Shown piece by piece: positions 1-7,329 of a stretch of 64,000 nt of DNA (positions are counted from its first letter, which is position 1; every line of letters starts with the position of its first letter). The translations under genes and the position numbers were made by a program. The stretch spans positions 62,001 through 126,000 of the forward strand of contig OZ244581.1 in assembly GCA_965217935.1 (NCBI GenBank), in the 5' to 3' direction. The notes beneath the pieces were generated by a model. It saw only the letters and a list, made by a program, of their open reading frames with translations, did not search any database and had not been told where the DNA came from. The stretch comes from JBBROS01 sp965217935 (GTDB lineage Bacteria > Pseudomonadota > Alphaproteobacteria > Acetobacterales > Acetobacteraceae).

Positions 1-1285
1 GAATAAGGGCGCCGGGGCCTTCGATGGAGAGTTTCCCTGCGCCCGCATCGGCGCCCGTGCCGCCGGAGCCGGTTTGGTCGGCGATGACGTCGCGGATGGT
101 CGTTGTCTGGCCGGCCGCTTCGGAGAAGACGAGGGTTTGATCGCCTTGCAGGAAGATGCCGGAGCCGAGGGCTTGGCCGTTGCGGACAGACGACGGCGCT
201 TCATCCGGAGCGGCGCCGCCGATGCCGGCCATAGCGCTGCCTCCAGCAATTCGGCCGCCGCTGATGGTCAGCGTTCCGCCCTGCTGGATGAAGACGGCGC
301 CGCCGGCGCCCAGTCCGCCACCGCCGTCGAGAAAGGGGAACAGCCGCCCGTAACTGTCTCCGGTCGATCCCGCCCCGCCGCCGAACCCCGGCAATTGGCT
401 GATGGCCCCGGCCCCGCCGCCGAAGCCGCCATTGCCCCCGGATGAGCCGCCGCCGCCGCCGAAGCCGCCGTTTCCGCCCTGTTGACCGGCGCCGCCGCCG
501 CCGCCGCCGAAGCCGCCATTGCCGCCGTAGCTCCTGCCCGCGCTGTCGTTGAAGCCCGGCGCCCCACCGACGCCGCCGCCGCCGCCGCCCGAGAAGGTCG
601 CGTAGGCCGGGCTGCCGCCCCCGCCGCCGTTGGCGCCGCCCGGAAATGGCGCCGGTCCGCCGGCCGGCGTTGCGCCGTTGCCGCCGCCCGCGGCGCCCTC
701 GATCAGGCCGGGTTGGCCCGCGCTGTCCGCGCCGCCATAGCCGCCGATACCGCCGCCGCCGCCGCCGGCAAGAGCATAGCCGCCACCGTTGCCGCCCAGC
801 CCCCCGCCCCCGCCGTAGGTTCCGATTGGGCCGACGTTGCCGTTGAACTGCCCGGTGCTGCTGCCGCCCGCGCCGCCGGCTGCGCGGGCGTAGCGGAAGG
901 CGACATTCTCGAGCGTGACATCGGCGCCGGAGGCGAGGCCGGCGTCCGTGCCGGCGATGAACAACCCGCCGCCGAGCCCGGCGCCGCCGCCCGCGCCTTC
1001 GTTGCCGCCGTCGCCGCCGCGGGCGACCGTGTTGTCGATGGAGAGATTGCTGACAGTCAGCGTGCCGGCATAGGCGAAAAGGCCGCGATACTGGCCCGCG
1101 CCGTCCAGCGCATGGCCGCCGCCGTCGATGGTGAGGGTGACGCCAGTATGCAGGTTGATGGCGTCGAGGGTGGCGGTCTCGGTAATGTCGTTGGTCAGGG
1201 TGATGACGATGTCGCCCGAAGTGGCAGCGTCGGCAGCGTCGATAGCCGCGTTGAGCGAGGCGAAATCGGTGACGGACGTGGACAT
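1..1285 (-). CDS. Glycine-rich beta-helix surface protein, N-terminal part (runs off window)
   Basis: An open minus-strand frame starts at ATG 1285 (AGAGGG ribosome site just upstream) and is still open at base 1, so only about 428 residues are visible. The N-terminus reads MSTSVTDFASLNAAIDAADA, then short repeating strands such as GDIVITLTNDI, GVTLTIDGGGHALDG and GTLTVSNLSIDN, typical of right-handed beta-helix adhesins and autotransporters. Most of the rest is a low-complexity Gly/Ala tract (GGGGG, GGAGG) interrupted by strand-like units such as TLVFSEAAGQTTTIRDVIAD. No signal peptide is visible at this start. The extreme GC3 makes the opposite strand look open; those frames are shadows. 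The C-terminus, where a translocator or secretion signal would sit, is outside the window. Confidence 0.75.
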   Translation of the reverse strand, partial: MSTSVTDFASLNAAIDAADAATSGDIVITLTNDITETATLDAINLHTGVTLTIDGGGHALDGAGQYRGLFAYAGTLTVSNLSIDNTVARGGDGGNEGAGGGAGLGGGLFIAGTDAGLASGADVTLENVAFRYARAAGGAGGSSTGQFNGNVGPIGTYGGGGGLGGNGGGYALAGGGGGGIGGYGGADSAGQPGLIEGAAGGGNGATPAGGPAPFPGGANGGGGGSPAYATFSGGGGGGVGGAPGFNDSAGRSYGGNGGFGGGGGGAGQQGGNGGFGGGGGSSGGNGGFGGGAGAISQLPGFGGGAGSTGDSYGRLFPFLDGGGGLGAGGAVFIQQGGTLTISGGRIAGGSAMAGIGGAAPDEAPSSVRNGQALGSGIFLQGDQTLVFSEAAGQTTTIRDVIADQTGSGGTGADAGAGKLSIEGPGALI

Positions 1286-1319
1286 TTTGCCCTCTATTGG
1301 TTTTAATTGGTTTTGACCG

Positions 1320-2160
1320 TAATCATAAGATCTAGTCAATAGAGATTATAAATTGCTCAATTTCGTACTGTAGCTTTTCTGCAACATAGCGTTCCGGACA
1401 GCCGTAACGGCTGGTTGGCATCGCCCAAGCCGGCGCCTTCAACGATTCCAGGCACGAACAGGTTAGCGCCAGGGCCGCCTGAAGCAGCGCGTTGGCGTGG
1501 CCTGGCGGCGGCGTCGCAAGAGGCGCTGGCGGCCTGGGCCGATGGCGCGTCCGCCGGCGAGATCGACCGGCGCCTGAACGGCATCTCGCTGCGGTCCGCC
1601 GTCCGGCCGATGCGGCTGCTGCCGGCGATCGCGCCGGAGCCACTATTCTTTCCGGTCCGCCAGGCCGTGGAGGCGGCGATACGCGCAAAGGCCGGGCTCG
1701 ACGTCAATGCGGGGCGACGCCTGATGCCGTCGCAGCAGGCCTTCGCAGCCGAGACCGGCGGGATGTCCGCAGAGACTACGCAATCGCTGGCCTGCTTCGG
1801 CGTCGTCGAAGACTGGCATAACCCGGCGCGCTTGCATCCTGCCTCAAAATACCGGTCGCCCATGCCATGAGGCCGCCAGGGAGGAGACCACAGCCCGCCA
1901 ACACTTCATTAAAGCGGGTCAACATTAACGTGCCGAACTGATTGTGGACGCGCTCGAGATGGCCATGGGCCAAAGGCGTCCCAGGGAGGTTGTTCATCAC
2001 AGCGATCGGGCGTCGCAGGATGGATTCAAGCGGCATCGCAGCTCTGGAATCAAGCGTGGCGCGCTGGCCGCTTGGATCCACCCATCGACCGTAATCGACC
2101 GGGCGCCCGACGAGCATCCTGGCGAAATGCCTTCCTCGCGACGTTGATCGCACCTCCCGG
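1320..2160. repeat. Transposase debris (IS3-family fragments), no intact gene
   Basis: About 840 bp without a convincing intact gene. On the plus strand near 1800-1868 the frame reads VVEDWHNPARLHPASKYRSP and stops, which resembles the C-terminal end of IS3-family OrfB (the W-N-P-x-R-x-H...Y-x-S-P-M signature). At 1944-2012, also plus strand, MAMGQRRPREVVHHSDRASQ matches the internal IS3 OrfB segment that normally carries HHSDRGSQ. The C-terminal piece lies before the central piece, so these are rearranged or separate remnants. The plus frame 1415-1870 (151 codons) contains the first fragment; its N-terminal two thirds I do not recognise. Confidence 0.5.
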
Positions 2161-2206
2161 CGAAAAGCTCCTTAATCCCCGGGAAATCGGCGCTCCTGGC
2201 CGGTCC

Positions 2207-2929
2207 TCAAGAACCTTGCGGCCCGCGAGCTCGCAAAACCTCATCTACCCAGGTCGGGACCAGTTCAGTTGCCGGGCCGTGCCGGGCTTCGTCGAAATGC
2301 CGGCTCAGCTCTGTGAGCTCCAAGTTCAACTCGATGGTGCGCGCGCCGTGGGACCGCGCCAGCTCGGCGAAACCGGCTGCGGGATACACCTGGCCGCTGG
2401 TGCCGATGGCGGCGAACAGGCTGCAGCGATGGGCGATCGCCCCATCGATCTCCTCCAGCTGCAGCGGCATCTCGCCGAACCAGACAACGTGCGGGCGCAG
2501 AACGCGGGCGGTGCAAGCGGGGCAGGCCGCATCCGCGAGACCCTTGCCGAAAAACGGCGTGACCTCATCGCAGCGCAGACACCGGGCCTTGTTGAGTTCC
2601 CCGTGCATGTGCAGCAGGTTTGGCTGCCCGGCACGGTCGTGCAGGTCATCCACATTCTGCGTCACGACGAGAACGGGACCGGGATACTCGCGGGCGAGGC
2701 GGGCAAGGGCGTGGTGGGCGGCGTTGGGCTGGACGGCGGGGTCCTGCAACTGCTCGCGGCGGGCGTCGTAGAACGCTTGCACCCTGGCCGGGTTGCGGGC
2801 GAAGGCCTGTGGCGTGGCGACCTCCTCGATGCGGACGCGCGACCACAGGCCGTCCGGGTCGCGGAAGGTGGCGAGCCCGCTCTCGCGGCTGATCCCGGCG
2901 CCGGTGAGGATGACGATGCCGGGTCTCAT
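2207..2929 (-). CDS. cobB: NAD-dependent protein deacylase, Sir2 family (CobB type)
   Basis: Removes acyl groups from lysines using NAD+. 240 residues, the normal length for a bacterial class III sirtuin. Visible motifs: NAD-binding GAGISRESGLATFRD (residues 10-24), TQNVDDLH with catalytic His in MHGELN, and a zinc ribbon CLRC...CPAC. Tyr54 and Arg57 (FYDARRE) form the Y-x-x-R pair that selects succinyl/malonyl-lysine in SIRT5 and E. coli CobB, so desuccinylase activity is likely (inference). Its ATG overlaps the stop of the upstream Tat-signal gene by 4 bp (ATGA), so it is the last gene of the accessory operon, not a stand-alone housekeeping gene. Confidence 0.9.
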   Translation of the reverse strand: MRPGIVILTGAGISRESGLATFRDPDGLWSRVRIEEVATPQAFARNPARVQAFYDARREQLQDPAVQPNAAHHALARLAREYPGPVLVVTQNVDDLHDRAGQPNLLHMHGELNKARCLRCDEVTPFFGKGLADAACPACTARVLRPHVVWFGEMPLQLEEIDGAIAHRCSLFAAIGTSGQVYPAAGFAELARSHGARTIELNLELTELSRHFDEARHGPATELVPTWVDEVLRARGPQGS

Positions 2930-3801
2930 CGGGCGGGGGTCATCGACAACTGCCGGCCTCTCGCGTCGTAGGTGAGGATGTTCGCGCCGCGGCGGATGCT
3001 GACGGCGCCGCTGGTATAACCCTTCAGCCCATCCCCATGGCCATCGCCTGCGGGCAGCATGGCGCGTTGCCGTCCGCGCTCGTCATAGACGAAGACGTTG
3101 TGCCCGCGCTGCACGGCGCTGCCGACCGGGCCGGCCCCGGCCGTGCGGTTTCCGCTGACAGGCAGCAGGCGCGGGGCTTGGGCGTGCAGCGGCAGCAGAT
3201 GCGCCGGGCTGGTCTCGCACCTGACCGGGCCGCCGCCGCGCATCAGCTCGCCATCCTGCACCAGGTACGCCCAGGTGCAGCCGCCGCTGTCGGTTCGCCA
3301 CAACCCGAGATGGGTCGCAGGAGCCAGCTCGTCGTTGAGCCAATCGAGCAGCGGCTCGAAGCCGTCGGTGCGCCAGGCGGCCTAGATGGTCGGATGGGCA
3401 AGGCGGTATTCCGGCCGCATGACGGCATTGTGCCGGACGCCGCCGGGCTGCTCCTCGGCATAGACGTCGGGACAGGTCAGCAGGTCCCACCAGACATCGT
3501 TCCAGGTGACGCCGACGTTGATGTCCCCGGCATGGCCGAGCGCGATCCAGATCGCCGGATGCAGGCCCTCGACCCGAAGGTCTGTTTCGCTTGGCGAAGC
3601 CGGGATGGCGGCGACGCGGAAGGCGAGCCGCTCCGCCGCGCCTTCGAGCCAGGCCGTGAACGCGGCGCGGAACGGGGCGTGGCAGGGGTCCGCCGCCGGG
3701 GTCGAGTGTGAGGCGCCGGGGCCGGCCAGCGCCGTGCCGTGGGAAGCGGCCGTCGCCAGGCCGGCGGCCAGGACGCCGCGGCGCCCGAGTTGCTTATTCA
3801 T
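2926..3801 (-). pseudogene. Tat-signal secreted protein gene interrupted by an in-frame TAG
   Basis: Starting at ATG 3801 the frame encodes MNKQLGRRGVLAAGLATAAS, a twin-arginine-type signal with likely cleavage after TALA, then a soluble domain to RLAHPTI, where TAG at 3384-3382 stops it after 139 residues. The same frame then continues without any other stop for 152 codons (AAWRTDGFEPLLDWLNDEL ... LTYDARGRQLSMTPAR) to TGA at 2926, where it overlaps the Sir2 start by 4 bp. Continuity of frame, composition and downstream coupling show one ancestral gene of about 291 residues. The second half has a repeated V-Y/T-Y-D-x-R-G-R-Q strand unit. I do not recognise the family. The start overlaps the end of the SF0329-like gene by 8 bp. 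Confidence 0.7.
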
Positions 3802-4351
3802 GGAGGTCTCTCCGTTGCATTGCCTCACGCTGCCGCAGGGCCGGGTCAGAAGCGGTGGTGGCGCCATCTGGAAAGCGGGCGCAAATGACGGGCAGCGCCG
3901 GGTGCGCCGCGTCAAGCCCGCGCGACCAGGCGAGCAGCGTCTCGCGGCCGAGTCGCCGGTCGGCGGCGCGCAGGATGGCGGCGAGTTCCCAAGGATCGTG
4001 GAACGGCTGCATGAGCAGGGCAAGCGGGCGGTCCAGATATGCGCGGATCAGGGCCGAGGGTTCGCTCGGCTTGCGCCCGCTGGAGCCGTAGCCGCTCTCC
4101 CAATATCCGAGCGCCGGGCCACGGCTGGAGCGGGGCGGGAGGCCGCGCCCGGTTGGCAGGAACGGGCCGGGGAAAATCCAGATGATCCGCCCGTGACGGC
4201 CATGTCCCAGCATGACCCAATGCCGCGGCGCATCGAAGTTGAATCCGCTGAAGTGCTTGACGAACACGCTGCAGTAAATGGCGAGCGGCAGGCCCGGCGC
4301 GAACAGCGCCTCGATGCGGGATTTGAGCTTGCTCCAGCGGCAGCGGGGCAT
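3794..4351 (-). CDS. SF0329-like protein of unknown function
   Basis: 185 residues from ATG 4351, which overlaps the preceding stop as TGATG and so fixes the start by translational coupling. The N-terminus WSKLKSRIEALFAPGLPLAI resembles the opening of SF0329-type small proteins (W-S-K-L-K-x-R-x-E-x-L-F-A), and is followed by beta-rich sequence (HWVMLGHGRHGRIIWIFPG). The C-terminal half is helical, with PSALIRAYLDRPLALLM and LGRETLLAWSRG. No enzyme motif is visible. The family link rests on the N-terminal 20 residues only. Confidence 0.55.
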   Translation of the reverse strand: MPRCRWSKLKSRIEALFAPGLPLAIYCSVFVKHFSGFNFDAPRHWVMLGHGRHGRIIWIFPGPFLPTGRGLPPRSSRGPALGYWESGYGSSGRKPSEPSALIRAYLDRPLALLMQPFHDPWELAAILRAADRRLGRETLLAWSRGLDAAHPALPVICARFPDGATTASDPALRQREAMQRRDLHE

Positions 4352-5121
4352 CAGCGGGGCTCCGGGACGAACGGGACCCAGGGCGGGTCCAGGCTTTTCG
4401 CATTGAAGAGCGTGTTCAAGGCATGGTCGTCCGCCTGCATGGCACGGCGATGGCCGGCGGCGGCGAAGGTCAGGCGATACCTGCAGACGTCGTTGCGGAT
4501 GCCGTGATACAGGCGGCCGACCGAGACGGCCCGGGCTGCCGGGATGACAGTCCATCGGCGTTCATGCGGGGGAGTTGCCGGCGGCCCGGGCTCACCCGGC
4601 GGCCATCAACACATGGAATCGCCGCTGACCACTGTCGTGAGCAGCGTCACATCGGCCAGGGCGTCCGGCCCGGCGTTGCAGAGATAGATGTTGGTGTCGA
4701 GGTGCGTCCGCCGATACTCGCCATGAAGGCAGATAAGCGTGGGGGCATCCTGCGGCACGGGAATTTCGGGGCGGGTCGGGACCAGCTCGGCGTTGAGGTC
4801 GAGATTCCACAGCCCGCCCTCAATCCCGATCCACGGCTGCGTGAACGGCTCGCCGGAGCCGATGCCGCAATTCGAGGCGACGTAGAACATCACGTCGAGC
4901 ACGGCCTCCTCGGTCTTGTGCGACACGGCGGCGTTCACGGCGGCGGCGTAGGCGGGCCAGGCCTCAGCGCCTGGCTCGCCCTCGCGCTCGATGAACTCGG
5001 CGGCGAGGTCGAACCCATTCCGCTCGATCTCGGCCCGCACGGCCTCTTGCTGCAAGCGCAGGGCCAACGCGGACGCCTTCGGCTCGCTGGGGCAAGTGCG
5101 GTAGTAGGCGACGGCTTTCAT
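4351..5121 (-). pseudogene. Resolvase-like N-terminal domain protein, paralogue 2, split by in-frame TGA
   Basis: ATG 5121 overlaps the stop of paralogue 1 by 4 bp. The frame encodes 171 residues to TGA at 4608-4606 (..SGDSMC), then stays open for 84 more codons to TGA at 4353-4351. The part after the stop (IPAARAVSVGRLYHGIRNDV, CRYRLTFAAAGHRRAM) aligns with the C-terminal domain of paralogue 1 (VPPGAGIWVGQSTHVVTL, CRYRLAYAGADGRRCV), so this is one gene with a premature stop. No usable start codon lies between the stop and that homology. The N-terminus (AVAYYRTCPSEP, LRLQQEAVRAEIERNGFDLA, AEFIEREGE) resembles a serine-recombinase N-terminal fold, but the catalytic serine position of YYRVS reads YYRTC. 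Confidence 0.7.
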
Positions 5122-5936
5122 CGTCGGTTCCCCTCCAATCTGCTTGACGCAGGCCGCTGCGGGCGGGCCAGCGGCGCGAACGCCGACCAGGCGTCATCCA
5201 GCGCCGAGGGGCCGTGAATGCGGGTAACCGAGCCCTCGGACGCCTCGGCGACGCAGCGCCGCCCATCCGCGCCGGCGTAGGCCAGGCGGTAGCGGCACGA
5301 TCTGTCGAGCGTGACGACGTGGGTGGACTGGCCGACCCAGATGCCGGCGCCCGGCGGCACGGCGCCGAGGCGTTTCTCGCACGTCGCGATCACCTGCGGG
5401 CGCGGGTTCTTCCGCTTGCTCGTCCAGCGGGCGTAATCGTCGATCGTGTCGATCACGAGGACCGCATCCGTGACCGCCTCCGCCCCGGCGTTGCACAGGT
5501 AGACCAGCGTATCGGCCTGGCCGGGGCGGTAGTCGCCGAACAGGCACAGCGGGGCGGGCGCGCCCGGCGGCACGGCGATCACGGGCGGCGGCGGGACGGT
5601 GGCGGCGAACAACCAGCCGGTGATCACGAAGCCGTCGCCTGACGCGTCCACCGCCGGTTCCTTGAACACCGCGCCCGAGCCGATGGCCGCGTGGGAGGCG
5701 ATGATCAGCTCGACGCAGCGCCCGCCATCGTTGGCGCTGCGCTCGCTGGCCGCGCGCACCGCGGCGTGGAACGCGGGATAGGCCTCGGCGCCGGGTTCGC
5801 CTTCGCGCTCGATGAACTCGGCGGCGATCCCGCCGGCGTCCTTGGCCGACTGCTCGGCGGCCTCGCGTTGCAGGCGGAGGGCGAGGTCGGAGGCGTCCGG
5901 CTCGCTGGGGCGGGTGCGGTAGTAGGCGATGGCCAT
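5118..5936 (-). CDS. Protein with resolvase-like N-terminal domain, paralogue 1 (intact)
   Basis: 272 residues from ATG 5936 with AGGAG eleven bases upstream. Residues 1-65 (MAIAYYRTRPSEPD, LALRLQREAAEQSAKDAGG, IAAEFIEREGEPGAEAYPAF) look like the N-terminal fold of serine recombinases, but the YYRVS motif reads YYRTR, and no DNA-binding helix-turn-helix or Zn-ribbon follows; catalytic recombination is unlikely. The middle and C-terminus are beta-rich (PLCLFGDYRPGQADTLVYLC, AGIWVGQSTHVVTLDRSCRY). Paralogous to the next gene, whose start it overlaps by 4 bp. Function unknown; possibly a domain reused for oligomerisation or nucleic-acid binding (inference). Confidence 0.7.
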   Translation of the reverse strand: MAIAYYRTRPSEPDASDLALRLQREAAEQSAKDAGGIAAEFIEREGEPGAEAYPAFHAAVRAASERSANDGGRCVELIIASHAAIGSGAVFKEPAVDASGDGFVITGWLFAATVPPPPVIAVPPGAPAPLCLFGDYRPGQADTLVYLCNAGAEAVTDAVLVIDTIDDYARWTSKRKNPRPQVIATCEKRLGAVPPGAGIWVGQSTHVVTLDRSCRYRLAYAGADGRRCVAEASEGSVTRIHGPSALDDAWSAFAPLARPQRPASSRLEGNRR

Positions 5937-5952
5937 GTCCGTCTCCTGCTGG

Positions 5953-6390
5953 TCAGGCGGGGCTGGTGCGGTAATGCGGGTCGGACCGGACGGCGCAGCG
6001 GGCGTCGCCAAGGCCGAATGCCCGGAGGATGCGCGGCAGCAGGAGGCGGGTTTGCAGCCGCGGGTCGGCGTAAAGGGTGAAACGGCGCGTGGCGGCGTGG
6101 AATACGACCCGGCCGCGGGGGAACTCCTCGTAGTCGTGCCAGGCGATCAGCGGCGGCAGTCCTTGCCGGGCCAGGCCGGCGGGGCCGAGACCGCGCCAGG
6201 CTTCCCAGGTTTCGCAGTGGCCGCCCGGGTGGGTGAGGGCGTCGCCGTAGGGTTCGGCGTTGGCCAGGGGCGTGCGCACGGTGACGAGGCGCGCCGGGCC
6301 GGCGGCGTCCGGCAGCGCCCAGACGATACCGACGCTGGGCGGGATGGCGGCGGCTGGGGGCGGGGCGAGCGGGTGGGCTGCGGCGGGCAC
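5953..6390 (-). CDS. Unknown protein of the accessory operon
   Basis: 145 residues when begun at GTG 6390, chosen because AAGGAGA sits 8-10 bases upstream and because longer in-frame starts run antisense through the exonuclease gene. The N-terminus is Pro/Ala rich (PAAAHPLAPPPAAAIPPS), followed by a folded-looking region (VGIVWALPDAAGPARLVTVR, HPGGHCETWEAWRGLG, PLIAWHDYEEFPRGRVVFHA). No family recognised. The gene lies 46 bp after the exonuclease stop and 16 bp before the resolvase-like paralogue 1, so it is probably cotranscribed with both. Confidence 0.6.
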   Translation of the reverse strand: MPAAAHPLAPPPAAAIPPSVGIVWALPDAAGPARLVTVRTPLANAEPYGDALTHPGGHCETWEAWRGLGPAGLARQGLPPLIAWHDYEEFPRGRVVFHAATRRFTLYADPRLQTRLLLPRILRAFGLGDARCAVRSDPHYRTSPA

Positions 6391-6436
6391 GGCGGGTCTC
6401 CTTGGTTCGTGCGGAGAGGAATGCCGGGCGTGGGCG

Positions 6437-7069
6437 TCAGAAGCGGACGTGGCGGGTGGGGCGCTCGGGGCTGGCGGGTTCGGGCGGGAGCGTTGGGTCG
6501 AGGTCCTGCACGGGGCCGGGCTGGGCGCCGGCGGCGTGGGCCAGGGCGAGGAGGAGCTGCTCGGCGTCCGGGCGGGCGCGGTGCTTGGGGGGCGCTTGGT
6601 CGAGGAATGCTCGGGCGCGGGCGTGCGGCCCGGCGCCGAGGCGGGCCGCGAGGCGGCCCCAATCGCCGAGGACGAAGGCGGGCGCGGCACGGGCGGCCTT
6701 GAACAGGGCGCCGCACCAGTGGGCGTCGTAGGGGCCGCCGTCGCACCAGGCGATGCCTGCGGGGGCGAGGATGTGGTTCAGGATGGCGGCGAGTTGCGCG
6801 GGCGGGAGGCCTTGGGCGTGCAGGTCCGCGCCGCTTATGCCGTGGATCTTGGCCGAGGCCGGGCTCCAGTGGCCGAGGCGGGACCATTCGCCGTGGGGGC
6901 GGATCAGCGCCGACCAGCCGCGGACGGGCTGATCGGGCGCGGACCAGAGGGCGATGCCGGCCTCGATGGGGTAGCTGTCGTGGTCGAGCGAGCTGGCCTC
7001 GAAGTCGATGGTGGCGAGCGGCCAGGGGAGGGCGGCTTGCCACCATGCGGGGGTGGGGGGCTGGGTCAG
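6437..7069 (-). CDS. DEDDh-family 3'-5' exonuclease (RNase T/DnaQ fold), non-canonical start
   Basis: An uninterrupted frame of about 211 codons encodes a DnaQ-type exonuclease. Exo I is LATIDFEASSLD (D-x-E), Exo II is GGPYDAHWCGALF and Exo III is PKHRARPDAEQLL (H-x4-D), so all four acidic residues and the general-base His are present. It would remove nucleotides from RNA or DNA 3' ends. No ATG, GTG or TTG precedes the first motif in frame; the best candidate is CTG at 7069-7067, which overlaps the upstream TGA as CTGA, suggesting coupled initiation at a rare codon. The true start is uncertain. The longer opposite-frame ORFs here are GC artefacts. Confidence 0.8.
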   Translation of the reverse strand: MTQPPTPAWWQAALPWPLATIDFEASSLDHDSYPIEAGIALWSAPDQPVRGWSALIRPHGEWSRLGHWSPASAKIHGISGADLHAQGLPPAQLAAILNHILAPAGIAWCDGGPYDAHWCGALFKAARAAPAFVLGDWGRLAARLGAGPHARARAFLDQAPPKHRARPDAEQLLLALAHAAGAQPGPVQDLDPTLPPEPASPERPTRHVRF

Positions 7070-7320
7070 TCTATGGCCCAGCCGGCTTCGATGAGGGCGT
7101 CGACGGTGGGGTAGGTGGTTTGTTCTTTGGTTTGCTTGTTGGTTAGGGTGAGGGTGGCTTGGGTGAGGTCGGCTTTGGTCATGGTGGCGAAGCCGGAGGT
7201 GATGTGCTTAAGGTGGAGTTGGCCGTTGCGGGTGCTGAGGGGATCGCGGAACTTGATAATTTCGCGCGTTTGGTCATTGAGTTTATCAGACCAGTTTTTT
7301 GCTTGAGAGCTATAACTCAA
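7066..7320 (-). CDS. Small hypothetical protein, 84 residues
   Basis: TTG 7320 start (weak GGAA upstream), reading LSYSSQAKNWSDKLNDQTRE to EAGWAID. Polar and charged with no membrane segment; LTLTNKQTKEQTTYPTVDAL has regular strand-like spacing. It lies 9 bp after the nuclease stop, and its own stop overlaps the exonuclease frame. Base composition is intermediate between the low-GC nuclease gene and the GC-rich operon. I do not recognise the family. Confidence 0.5.
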   Translation of the reverse strand: MSYSSQAKNWSDKLNDQTREIIKFRDPLSTRNGQLHLKHITSGFATMTKADLTQATLTLTNKQTKEQTTYPTVDALIEAGWAID

Positions 7321-7329
7321 TATTTTTTC

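Noticed and set aside
482..1306. Long plus-strand frame rich in Ala/Arg
   Set aside because: Mirror of the minus-strand Gly-rich beta-helix gene; its apparent residues are only the complement of GGC/GGC-type codons.
1776..2153. 125-codon minus frame MRSTSRGRHFARML
   Set aside because: It is antisense to recognisable IS3 fragments; no domain of its own.
6147..7046. 299-codon minus-strand frame beginning MVASRPPL
   Set aside because: Arg/Pro-rich, with no folded-domain pattern; it is another phase of the exonuclease and downstream gene.
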